Of a stretch of 59,101 nt of DNA, positions 8,484-15,972 are shown one piece after another. Below the pieces are notes generated by a model, which did not search any database, was not told the DNA's origin, and worked only from the letters and a program-made list of their open reading frames with translations. Both the position numbers and the translations under genes were made by a program. Position 1 is the stretch's first letter, and each line of letters begins with the position of its first letter. Source of the stretch: Clostridia bacterium (lineage in GTDB: Bacteria; Bacillota; Clostridia; Oscillospirales; Acutalibacteraceae). The stretch is taken from positions 1 through 59,101 of the forward strand of contig JAGBSO010000037.1 in NCBI GenBank assembly GCA_017631795.1, given 5' to 3'.

Positions 8484-9494
8484 ATGGCAGGCGGATTAAC
8501 CTATACAGCACTCGATTCAACATCACTCTCCACAGCGGAGATTTACGGTCAGGCTCTCGTTGAGCTCGGTGAAGCACATCCCGAAGTTGTTGCTCTCACA
8601 GCTGACCTTGCAAAGTCAACAAAGATCGGCGAATTTATGAAGAAATTCCCCGACAGATTCTTCAACGTTGGTATCGCAGAACAGAACATGTTCGGTGTTG
8701 CAGCAGGTATGGCAAAAGCAGGTCTTGTGCCCTTCCTTTCAACATTCTCACAGTTCGCATCATTCCGTTCAGCTGACCAGCTTCACACAGACCTTTGCTA
8801 CCAGAATGTAAATGCAAAAGTTATTGCTACTCATTCAGGTACATCATTCGGTCAGGCAGGTTCAACTCATCACGCTATCTGCGACTTCGCACTTACACGT
8901 TCAATTCCCAACCTTACAGTTATCTGCCCTGCTGACGGTATTGAAACATACAACGCAGTTATGGCAGCTTACGAAACACCCGGTCCTTTCTACATCAGAA
9001 TCAACCGCGGTTTCGACAGAGTTCTTTATAAGGATGCAAACTACGGCTTTGAAATCGGCAAGGCTGTAACAGTTCACGAAGGTTCTGACATCACAATCAT
9101 CGCTACAGGTTCATGCGTATTCCAGGCATGGGAAGCAGCTCAGTTCCTTGATCAGAACGACGGTCTTAAAGTTCGTGTTCTTGATATGCACACAATCAAG
9201 CCCATCGATAAGGAAGCTATCATCAAGGCTGTTATGGATACTCGCCGTATCATCACAGTTGAAGATCACAACGTTATCGGCGGTCTCGGCTCAGCTGTTG
9301 CTGAAGTTATGGCTGAAGCAGGTAAGGGTTGCGCTTTCAAGAAGCTCGGTCATCAGGATAAGTTTGCTCCTATCGGTCTTCATGAAGATATCATGAACGC
9401 TGTAGGCATCGACTCAAACGGTATCATCAATGCTGTAAGAGAAACAATGAAGATGGACTTCGAAGAAGACGACAACTGGGACGACGAAGTATAA
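8484..9494 (+). CDS. Transketolase, C-terminal subunit
   Basis: This is the pyrimidine-binding and C-terminal half of transketolase (336 residues). The catalytic glutamate that activates the TPP aminopyrimidine lies in GIAEQNMFGVAAGMA. The segments QFASFRSADQL and THSGTSFGQAGSTHHAICD match the Pyr domain, and residues about 200-320 form the transketolase C-terminal domain. It starts right after the N-terminal subunit with ribosome site AAAGGAGG inside the preceding gene. Split transketolases are common in Clostridia. Strong codon bias suggests high abundance, so a housekeeping pentose phosphate role cannot be excluded. Confidence 0.93.
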   Translation: MAGGLTYTALDSTSLSTAEIYGQALVELGEAHPEVVALTADLAKSTKIGEFMKKFPDRFFNVGIAEQNMFGVAAGMAKAGLVPFLSTFSQFASFRSADQLHTDLCYQNVNAKVIATHSGTSFGQAGSTHHAICDFALTRSIPNLTVICPADGIETYNAVMAAYETPGPFYIRINRGFDRVLYKDANYGFEIGKAVTVHEGSDITIIATGSCVFQAWEAAQFLDQNDGLKVRVLDMHTIKPIDKEAIIKAVMDTRRIITVEDHNVIGGLGSAVAEVMAEAGKGCAFKKLGHQDKFAPIGLHEDIMNAVGIDSNGIINAVRETMKMDFEEDDNWDDEV

Positions 9495-9516
9495 TCTTTA
9501 AAAGGAGGAACTAAAA

Positions 9517-10326
9517 ATGGCTTCAAGAGAAGAATTTTTAACCAATAAAATTTTTATGAATGCCGTATTACCCCTTTTGAAGGTCATCGTTGCTGACACA
9601 CCGTCTCTTGCTAAAAAATTCAAGGCTGTTCACTGTGTTTATCAGGTGAGCGCACTTGATCCCGAAGCTCCCGACGGAAAATATGCAACTCATTTTCAGG
9701 TTAATTCCGATGAATGGGTAATACACACAGAAAAAGTTGAACCCAAGCCCATGGTTGAGCTTGAGTTCCAGAGTGTTGAGGCTATGAACCTTTTCTTCAA
9801 AGGCAAAATCGGTCCCAAGACACTCCCCAAGATGAAAGGTCTTGTAAAAAATACAGGCGCTTTCGTTGCATTCATGATGGCACTTCTTAAAATGTCATCA
9901 ATCCTGACTGCAAAAGAACCCCCTGAAAAGGAAGAAGACAAGAGACTTATGGTTAAGTGCTATTTCTATCTCCTTTCAAGCGGTATCAGCCAGCTTAACA
10001 AGAACGGTCACGAAGAAATTCACGAATGGGCAAAGAAGAGCCCCGACCGTGTTTATGCATGGGCAGTCAACGACGAACCCTCAGTTTCTGCTTACATCCG
10101 TGTTAAGGCAGGTAAGACAAGAGCAGGCAGAGGCACTTACAAGAGAGCTCTCCCCTTCTTCACAATGCGATTTGATTCATTCGACAGCGCACTCGGCATT
10201 CTTATGCAGACTGCAGACATGCTTGATTCAACAAGAAGCGGTAAGCTTATCATGGACGGTGCTCCCGAATTCGGTGCACAGATCGGTGACTTCATGATGC
10301 AGGTCGGTGCAATGGCACAGGGTTAA
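9517..10326 (+). CDS. Tandem SCP2-like lipid-binding protein (second copy)
   Basis: This is a 269-residue soluble protein with the same two-part plan as the first gene of the operon. The first half ends with a FKGKIGPKTLPKMKG segment and hydrophobic helices. The second half ends in SGKLIMDGAPEFGAQIGDFMMQV, an SCP2-type G-rich turn plus final helix. Similarity to the first copy is at the level of layout rather than high identity. Ribosome site AAAGGAGG lies 8 bases before the ATG. A strong terminator follows, so it closes the operon. The bound ligand is unknown; a hydrophobic substrate or product of the intervening enzymes is the simplest inference. Confidence 0.6.
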   Translation: MASREEFLTNKIFMNAVLPLLKVIVADTPSLAKKFKAVHCVYQVSALDPEAPDGKYATHFQVNSDEWVIHTEKVEPKPMVELEFQSVEAMNLFFKGKIGPKTLPKMKGLVKNTGAFVAFMMALLKMSSILTAKEPPEKEEDKRLMVKCYFYLLSSGISQLNKNGHEEIHEWAKKSPDRVYAWAVNDEPSVSAYIRVKAGKTRAGRGTYKRALPFFTMRFDSFDSALGILMQTADMLDSTRSGKLIMDGAPEFGAQIGDFMMQVGAMAQG

Positions 10327-10344
10327 TAAAAAACAATATAACAA

Positions 10345-10378
10345 CAAGCCGTGGTTTTCCGCGGCTTGATTTTTTTTG
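10345..10378 (+). terminator. Terminator of the SCP2/aminotransferase/transketolase operon
   Basis: A 10-bp stem (caagccgtgg with ccgcggcttg, one G-T pair), tttt loop and T8 tail. Its left arm is nearly identical to the terminator after the M56 peptidase gene at 12572. Confidence 0.88.
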
Positions 10379-10389
10379 CAAAAAAATAC

Positions 10390-10418
10390 TTGACAAATCG
10401 GTCTATTAATGATAGACT
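10390..10418 (+). promoter_or_regulatory. Promoter of the blaI-like operon
   Basis: TTGACA (10390-10395), 17-bp spacer, TAGACT (10413-10418). The -10 is embedded in an inverted repeat that looks like the repressor site. Confidence 0.65.
10401..10417. promoter_or_regulatory. Probable BlaI-type operator
   Basis: The inverted repeat gtctat-N5-atagac covers the spacer and -10 box, and a further half-site (gatagacc) occurs at 10440-10447. BlaI/MecI/CopY repressors bind dyads of this kind in their own promoters, so autorepression is expected. Confidence 0.6.
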
Positions 10419-10468
10419 GAAAATGCAAGGTTTATTTGCGATAGACCAAAATTGAAGGAGGTTTATAT

Positions 10469-10831
10469 ATGGATAATTATAAACTGGGCTTTGTTGAACA
10501 GAAATTTGCCGAACTTATATGGCAGAATGAGCCAATTAGTTCGGGAGAACTTGTAAAACTATGCCTGAAAGAACTTGAATGGAAAAAGTCAACCACATAC
10601 ACTGTTCTGAAAAAACTCTGCGAAAAAGGAATTTTTCAGAATGACAACGGAACGGTATCATCACTGATATCAAAGGATGATTTTTTCGCACTTCAGAGCA
10701 AAAATTTTGTTGATGAAACTTTTGAAGGCTCACTTCCCGCTTTCATTGCAGCTTTCACAAAGAAACAGACACTTTCAAAAAAGGAGATTGAAGAAATCCG
10801 AAAAATGATTGATGCTTACGGGGAGGTGTAA
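10469..10831 (+). CDS. BlaI/MecI/CopY-family transcriptional repressor
   Basis: A 120-residue winged-helix repressor. Residues about 8-70 (EQKFAELIWQNEPISSGELVKLCLKE, then WKKSTTYTVLKKLCEKG) match the BlaI DNA-binding domain, including the STTYTVL recognition helix. The C-terminal third is the dimerisation region, which is cut by the partner protease in characterised systems. The ribosome site GGAGG is clear. The gene lies 3 bases upstream of an M56 peptidase gene, forming the standard sensor-repressor pair. No beta-lactamase or transporter follows, so the regulon lies elsewhere or is the pair itself. Confidence 0.92.
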   Translation: MDNYKLGFVEQKFAELIWQNEPISSGELVKLCLKELEWKKSTTYTVLKKLCEKGIFQNDNGTVSSLISKDDFFALQSKNFVDETFEGSLPAFIAAFTKKQTLSKKEIEEIRKMIDAYGEV

Positions 10832-10834
10832 AAA

Positions 10835-12565
10835 ATGGATGTTGTAATGATTAAACTGTTCAACATGAGCATCACCGCAATGTGGCTGATTCTGGCGGTT
10901 ATCATTCTGCGTGCAATACTGAAAAAAGCACCGAAGTACATAAATCTTATAATGTGGGCATTGGTCGGCTTCCGTCTTATCTGCCCTTTCAACTTTAAGA
11001 GTATGTTCAGTCTTATCCCTACAGCTGAAACGATACCCGGCAATATTCAGGCGACATCGTCACCGTCAATCAATACGGGAATCAATGCGATAAACGAAAT
11101 TGTGAATCCCGCTATTTCAGAATTTTCGAAAATGCCGTATTCTATCGGCTACAATCCTGTTGATATGCTTCTTAAAATTTCATTCCTTGTGTGGGTTGCA
11201 GGTATTGCTGTTATGCTTGTTTATTCAGCGATAAGCTATCTGAAACTGCACAGAATGGTAAGAGCATCAATACGCTACAATGACAACATTTATCTTTGCG
11301 ACAACATCAAATCACCTTTTATTCTCGGCATAATAAAACCGAGGATTTATCTTCCGTCTGATATAAATGCCAATCAGATAAATCCTGTTATTGCACATGA
11401 AAAAGCACATATCAGACGTCTTGATCATATTCTGAAGCCCTTGGGATTTGCTGTTATGAGCATTCATTGGTTCAATCCTCTTGTATGGATTGCATACAGT
11501 CTTTTCTGCCGTGACATTGAATATGCTTGTGATGAAAAAGTTATAAAAGATATGAAATCTGAAGAGAAAAAGACATATTCCGAAGTACTTCTGTCACTGA
11601 GCATTTCAAAAAGAAATCTTGCAGTCTGTCCGCTTGCATTCGGTGAAGTCGGTGTAAAAAGCAGAATTAAATCTGTGCTCAGCTACAAAAAACCGACGCT
11701 GTGGATAATAATTATTTCCGTAATTGCACTTGCAGGTGTTGCAATCGGTTTTATGACAACTCCCGCAGATGATTCAATAGACGGATATCACTATATTGAC
11801 AGGTACTTTTATGAAGATGTCATTGGTGTTGACCGTGCAAATAACGAATTGCGTGATTACCGTTACAGAATCGGTGATGATATGATAATCACCAGATTTG
11901 ACGGTGACGGTACAGGCAATGCTAAAGTTCTGGGGGTTCTTGTTAAAGAAAATATAAATGACCACGATCTTGACCTGATTCTTGAAACACTCCCATCAAA
12001 ATATTCAAAGAACCAGATAACGGAAACATATGTAACATCAGGTCCATACACGAATAAATATATCTTCATAAGATTCAGAAACAGAGACTTTATCGGGGCA
12101 TCTCTTTCCACAGACGGAAACGGGAATTATTATGTAATGAAATCTTTCAAGCTGAAAAGGGATCATGACATCAAAATTGAAGCTGTGACTGATTTTGAGA
12201 AAGATATTATCATCGGAGCAGACATTCCGACAACTGCACCGTATGCACATCCTGAAGAACTGAGCACCGCAGGAACAGAAAATACCACAACATCCGTTAT
12301 AGTTGACAATGGTGAAAATGTGAATCCGTATTTCAATGCAAATGTCCTTGAAGTTAATGAAAAAAATATTCTTGTTGAACCGCTTAAGGGTGAGATTGAA
12401 AGAAACTCTGCAAGCAAAATTTATGTCAGCACCGATGTTATTTCCGGAAATCCTGTTCCAGAACTGAAAAAAGGTGATGAAGTAATAATTATTTATAACG
12501 GTGAAATTATGGAAACGTATCCTGCCGAGATTTCCGGTGTGTTTACGATAATACGAATAAAATAA
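10835..12565 (+). CDS. BlaR1/MecR1-type M56 membrane metallopeptidase with DUF3221-like C-terminus
   Basis: The N-terminal part has several membrane helices (about residues 5-45 and 110-130). Then comes the zinc peptidase motif VIAHEKAH near residue 188 and the third-ligand region DIEYACDE. A further membrane helix near residues 288-308 leads to an extracellular portion. No penicillin-binding serine domain is visible, unlike BlaR1 itself. Instead the last 80 residues (FNANVLEVNEKNILVEPL and GDEVIIIYNGEI) look like a DUF3221 beta-barrel. The protease would cleave the BlaI-like repressor after sensing an envelope signal that cannot be named. Confidence 0.85.
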   Translation: MDVVMIKLFNMSITAMWLILAVIILRAILKKAPKYINLIMWALVGFRLICPFNFKSMFSLIPTAETIPGNIQATSSPSINTGINAINEIVNPAISEFSKMPYSIGYNPVDMLLKISFLVWVAGIAVMLVYSAISYLKLHRMVRASIRYNDNIYLCDNIKSPFILGIIKPRIYLPSDINANQINPVIAHEKAHIRRLDHILKPLGFAVMSIHWFNPLVWIAYSLFCRDIEYACDEKVIKDMKSEEKKTYSEVLLSLSISKRNLAVCPLAFGEVGVKSRIKSVLSYKKPTLWIIIISVIALAGVAIGFMTTPADDSIDGYHYIDRYFYEDVIGVDRANNELRDYRYRIGDDMIITRFDGDGTGNAKVLGVLVKENINDHDLDLILETLPSKYSKNQITETYVTSGPYTNKYIFIRFRNRDFIGASLSTDGNGNYYVMKSFKLKRDHDIKIEAVTDFEKDIIIGADIPTTAPYAHPEELSTAGTENTTTSVIVDNGENVNPYFNANVLEVNEKNILVEPLKGEIERNSASKIYVSTDVISGNPVPELKKGDEVIIIYNGEIMETYPAEISGVFTIIRIK

Positions 12566-12571
12566 CAATAA

Positions 12572-12603
12572 AAGCCGTGGTTTCCCACGGCTTGAATTTT
12601 TTT
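12572..12603 (+). terminator. Terminator of the blaI/M56 operon
   Basis: A 9-bp stem (aagccgtgg with ccacggctt), 4-base loop, and T-rich tail (12597-12603). Confidence 0.85.
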
Positions 12604-12605
12604 GT

Positions 12606-12827
12606 AAATAATAATTTATTGAAGAGTTAGGAGTTAGGAATGTCAGAAGTGCTACGCACTTACTTCCGCTTCGCTCTATAAATGAAATCGAAATATTTGC
12701 GATATACCGCCATTTGTGCTCTGTCTGCATTATAATGGGGTAAGGGGTGAACCCCCTTCATAAACTCCTAACTTCTCACTCCTCACTCCTAACTATTATC
12801 GAGCACAGCTCCGCTAAATTATTGTTT
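12606..12827. repeat. MITE-like element, copy A
   Basis: A 222-bp element with terminal inverted repeats (AAATAATAATTT on the left, AAATTATTGTTT on the right, one mismatch). The whole body aligns with the reverse complement of 25946-26160. Internal hairpins (aagtgc/gcactt near 12646; gagc/gctc near 12800) have different sequences but the same pairing in the other copy. There is no ORF. The right end supplies the last bases of the neighbouring gene's stop codon. Confidence 0.8.
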
Positions 12828-13311
12828 ATAAGTCCATTTTCATTTTTGTTGCTTTCTGTCCCCAGGAATTTGCCCAGCTTTCGCAATAGACTTTATAATA
12901 TGAAATATTGTTTTTCTTTCTGTAACCTGCAAGTACGTTGCACCATACAGCAGAAGGTATCGCAATAACGAGATAATAAAGAGGCCCTAAAAGCAGACAC
13001 TGCCATGTGTGTCCGTATTCATGGATTCTTGTGTTGTATGTCCATTTTTTACTGCTGTGCTGATCTTTCATAAAAATGAAAAGTCCCAGCGACAGTCCGC
13101 CCTGATTCCAGGGAAGATAGACGATATATGAATATCCGAATCTCTGCCAACGGCGTTTCTTTATTTTTGTGCAGATAAGAAATGCGATTCCGCCGACAAT
13201 GTTTACGGGCAGTCCCCATGTCCACTGCACAAGATAAAACAGAAAATCGAGAAATTGATTTTTTGCATTTTTTTCTCTTTTATCAGGTGCTTTTTTTGTT
13301 ATGTCAATCAT
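12826..13311 (-). CDS. Small membrane protein with an HExxH motif, unknown function
   Basis: The protein has 161 residues and is not recognised as a named family. Two hydrophobic segments (near residues 24-47 and 105-128) suggest a membrane protein. Between them TRIHEYGHTWQCLLLGPLYYL holds an HExxH zinc-protease motif, so a membrane metalloprotease or a degenerate one is possible; no clear third ligand is seen. The N-terminus is basic. It starts within the stop codon of the upstream GPH transporter gene (ATGA overlap), so translation is coupled. Its own stop codon lies in the terminal repeat of MITE copy A. Confidence 0.6.
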   Translation of the reverse strand: MIDITKKAPDKREKNAKNQFLDFLFYLVQWTWGLPVNIVGGIAFLICTKIKKRRWQRFGYSYIVYLPWNQGGLSLGLFIFMKDQHSSKKWTYNTRIHEYGHTWQCLLLGPLYYLVIAIPSAVWCNVLAGYRKKNNISYYKVYCESWANSWGQKATKMKMDL

Positions 13312-14957
13312 TTCACGGCACTCTCCTTTTCTTTCTTTTTCTCAATCAGTATCAGATACTGACCATCTTCATTCAGTTCAAGATAATGCTCTTCACCGTC
13401 AGATTCTCCCTGACCGAGCCATGTGTTTTCAAGCTTCTGACCTGAAATCAGTTCACAGCGTTCTTTCTGCTCAGGTGTCAGCGTTACACTGCCGTATTTA
13501 TGTTTTGTAGCGATAGCTGCACGAATCATTGTGTGATCATCTTTTGTCATACGGAAGTTTTTAAGCAGTATAAGAGCCACAAAAGCTGCGACAATGGGAA
13601 TAACTGCAACGCAGATACGAACACCGATTACAGCGCTGTCCGACTGTGCAAAAAGTGTGCCTGTTGCTTTTTCGTAATCTGAAACAGTATCACCTGTTAC
13701 AAGACCGAAGCCCTGAAGAGTAAAGCCTACGAGTGCAGCCATAACACCGCTGATGCTCTTTTTGATAAGAGTTGAGAATGTTGCGATAACGCCTTCTCTT
13801 CTTCTGCCTGTGATAAGCTCGTCAACGTCTGTAAGGTCAGGGAAAATATTTGTTGAAACGAAGCCAAGACCTGACATACCGAAGGGATAAAGCAACATGC
13901 TGAGCATCATAAGCACTGTCCAGAAAAATGAACCGCCAGACTGCATTATAAGACCGATTGCAAGACCTGCAACCATAAGAGGAGTTACGATATTACCGCA
14001 TTTTTTCTTGCCGTGTTTCATTGTGAGTGCATAGTTAAGAGGAAATGCGCCTGCCTCGGCAACACCTGCAACAGCATTGAAAAGTGCGTATTTGCTGTAC
14101 TGATTTGCAAGGTACTTTATGTAGTAAACCTTTGAGTTTGCATAGAATCCTGTTGAAAACTGATATGCAAGGCTCATGAAGAAATACTGTCTGAATGATT
14201 TATTCTTGAATACAAGAATGTACTCTCTGATTATGTATTTAACATCAAGTTTTTCGTTTTTTATGCCCAGAGAACTGGGTTCTTTTGTCTTTGCAAAAGT
14301 CAGAAAAACTGCAACCGCAAAGAAAACCGAAAGAACGATACCGATAACAAGGAACGGTGTTTTTGATTCGGATGTGATATTATCGCCTGAACCGAAAATT
14401 GCAAGAATCAGAACAACAATACCGAATGCAGGTACCATACCTGCAGAATTGAAGAGATATCCCACAGAATTGTACTGAGTACGAAGATTATACTCAGGTG
14501 CAAGTTCAGGAAGCATTGCAGTATGAGGCACGCAGATCATTGTGTATGCTGTTTTATAAAGCATATAGACAAGCGTGAAATAAATCATCGCTTTTGTGGG
14601 ATTCTGAGCACCGTTGAGACCGAATGAATTCCACAAAAGTGTATAAGAAATTACCATTACAGGCAATCCCCAGAGCAGATAGCGTCTGTGTTTACCTGTT
14701 TTTGAACGTGTACGGTCAGTTATAATACCCATGACAGGGTCTGTTACAGCATCCCAGACAGTTGCAATCATAACAACAATACCCGCCTGATTGAGCGACA
14801 TATTGACAACGTCGGTAAGGAATACCGTAAAATACATGCTGATGATATATCCTGCACCACCCATATACATGTTTGCATAACTGTAATTGAGCATAGGCAG
14901 AATTGTGGTTTTGAAATCACCCTCTACACCTATCAGCTTTTTTATCCTTTCACCCAT
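13308..14957 (-). CDS. GPH-family (glycoside-pentoside-hexuronide) cation symporter
   Basis: A 549-residue major-facilitator-type protein with about 12 membrane helices. The signature DAVTDPVMGIITDRTRSKTG between helices 2 and 3 is the GPH hallmark (DxxxDPxxGxxxDRTR). It imports an oligosaccharide or glycoside with a cation, but the sugar cannot be read. The gene is divergent from a TIM-barrel sugar isomerase gene with back-to-back promoters, which suggests they act together. It is translationally coupled to the small HExxH protein. A C-terminal hydrophilic tail of about 70 residues is unusual for the family. Confidence 0.9.
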   Translation of the reverse strand: MGERIKKLIGVEGDFKTTILPMLNYSYANMYMGGAGYIISMYFTVFLTDVVNMSLNQAGIVVMIATVWDAVTDPVMGIITDRTRSKTGKHRRYLLWGLPVMVISYTLLWNSFGLNGAQNPTKAMIYFTLVYMLYKTAYTMICVPHTAMLPELAPEYNLRTQYNSVGYLFNSAGMVPAFGIVVLILAIFGSGDNITSESKTPFLVIGIVLSVFFAVAVFLTFAKTKEPSSLGIKNEKLDVKYIIREYILVFKNKSFRQYFFMSLAYQFSTGFYANSKVYYIKYLANQYSKYALFNAVAGVAEAGAFPLNYALTMKHGKKKCGNIVTPLMVAGLAIGLIMQSGGSFFWTVLMMLSMLLYPFGMSGLGFVSTNIFPDLTDVDELITGRRREGVIATFSTLIKKSISGVMAALVGFTLQGFGLVTGDTVSDYEKATGTLFAQSDSAVIGVRICVAVIPIVAAFVALILLKNFRMTKDDHTMIRAAIATKHKYGSVTLTPEQKERCELISGQKLENTWLGQGESDGEEHYLELNEDGQYLILIEKKKEKESAVK

Positions 14958-14991
14958 AAAATCATTCCCAACACATTTTATTTATAAGTTT

Positions 14992-15020
14992 ATTATATCA
15001 TCAGTGCATTTTTAAGTCAA
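14992..15020 (-). promoter_or_regulatory. Promoter of the GPH transporter operon
   Basis: Minus strand TTGACT (15015-15020), 17-bp spacer, TATAAT (14992-14997). Confidence 0.75.
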
Positions 15021-15025
15021 CAATA

Positions 15026-15054
15026 TTGCAAAATCATAACAAATCATTTATACT
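15026..15054 (+). promoter_or_regulatory. Promoter of the TIM-barrel isomerase gene
   Basis: TTGCAA (15026-15031), 17-bp spacer, TATACT (15049-15054). Its -35 box is only five bases from that of the divergent transporter promoter. Transcription should begin near 15061, leaving a leader of about 10 bases. Confidence 0.65.
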
Positions 15055-15071
15055 TGAATCAGGTGATGAAA

Positions 15072-15911
15072 ATGAACAGCAAAAACATATGCATCAATGT
15101 AGGCATGAACGCAGATGTATCAGAATTCGATCAGATAGAAATAATAAAAGCAGCAGGATTTGACGGTGTTTTCTTTGACTGGGAAAGAACCGTTGACAGA
15201 AAAAGGGAAATCACAAAAGCGATAAATCTCGGACTTGAATTACAGTCATTCCACGCACCGTTTTACGGAATGGATGATATTTTTCACGCTGATGACACAC
15301 TTTCTGACAAAATGCTGAATGATATCATCGGCACTATTGATTGTGCAAGTGAATACGGTACAAACCTTATTATCTGCCATGCAATCATCGGTATGGATAA
15401 CCACTCCCCCAACGACCTGGGCATAAAAAGGCTTGAAAGAGTCATTGAATACGCAGAAAAGAAAAAAATCCGTATTGCATTTGAGAATACGGAAGGAATT
15501 GAATATCTTCAGAAAATTCTTGACGCATACGGTGAATTACCGCATATAGGATTCTGTTTTGATTCAGGGCATGAACTTTGTTATAACGGTGCTGAAGATA
15601 CACTCGCAAAATTCGGAAAATATCTTTTCTCAACACATCTTAATGACAATATGGGACAGACCGGTGATGAAATCACATTCTATGATGATTCACATCTGCT
15701 TCCCTTTGACCATGGTGTCGCAGACTGGAACGGAATTGCTGAAAGACTGCACAGATGCAACTTCAACGGACCGCTTACATTTGAACTTGTGTGCAAAAAC
15801 CGTCCCGAAAGAAATGTCAGCGACAGATATGAAAAAATGACATTTGAAGAATACATCAACGAAGCATTTGAAAGAGCTGACAGGTTCAGGAAGCTTTATA
15901 ATCATAATTAA
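15072..15911 (+). CDS. Xylose-isomerase-like TIM-barrel sugar (phosphate) isomerase/epimerase
   Basis: A 279-residue AP-endonuclease-2/xylose-isomerase-type TIM barrel. Likely metal ligands are in IAFENTEG, FDSGHE, STHLNDN and TFELVC, the usual E-D-H-E set. An ATG at 15072 with AGGTGA five bases upstream is the best start; the longer frame from a TTG at 15054 would begin in the -10 box. The enzyme would isomerise or epimerise a sugar brought in by the divergent GPH symporter; the substrate is unknown. A terminator shared with the next convergent gene follows. Confidence 0.82.
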   Translation: MNSKNICINVGMNADVSEFDQIEIIKAAGFDGVFFDWERTVDRKREITKAINLGLELQSFHAPFYGMDDIFHADDTLSDKMLNDIIGTIDCASEYGTNLIICHAIIGMDNHSPNDLGIKRLERVIEYAEKKKIRIAFENTEGIEYLQKILDAYGELPHIGFCFDSGHELCYNGAEDTLAKFGKYLFSTHLNDNMGQTGDEITFYDDSHLLPFDHGVADWNGIAERLHRCNFNGPLTFELVCKNRPERNVSDRYEKMTFEEYINEAFERADRFRKLYNHN

Positions 15912-15916
15912 AACAC

Positions 15917-15950
15917 AAAACGGATACATCAGACGATGTATCCGTTTTTA
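15917..15950. terminator. Bidirectional terminator
   Basis: A 14-bp perfect stem (aaaacggatacatc with gatgtatccgtttt, loop agac). It serves the isomerase gene and the convergent 1576-residue protein gene. Confidence 0.88.
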
Positions 15951-15972
15951 TTGTGCTATTTATTAATCGGCA

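Noticed and set aside
12038..12730. 230-residue minus-strand ORF
   Set aside because: It lies antisense to the M56 gene and MITE copy A, with Cys/Phe/Ile-rich composition typical of a shadow frame and no ribosome site.
15054..15071. TTG start for the isomerase at 15054
   Set aside because: This codon begins at the last base of the predicted -10 box; the ATG at 15072 has a proper ribosome site.
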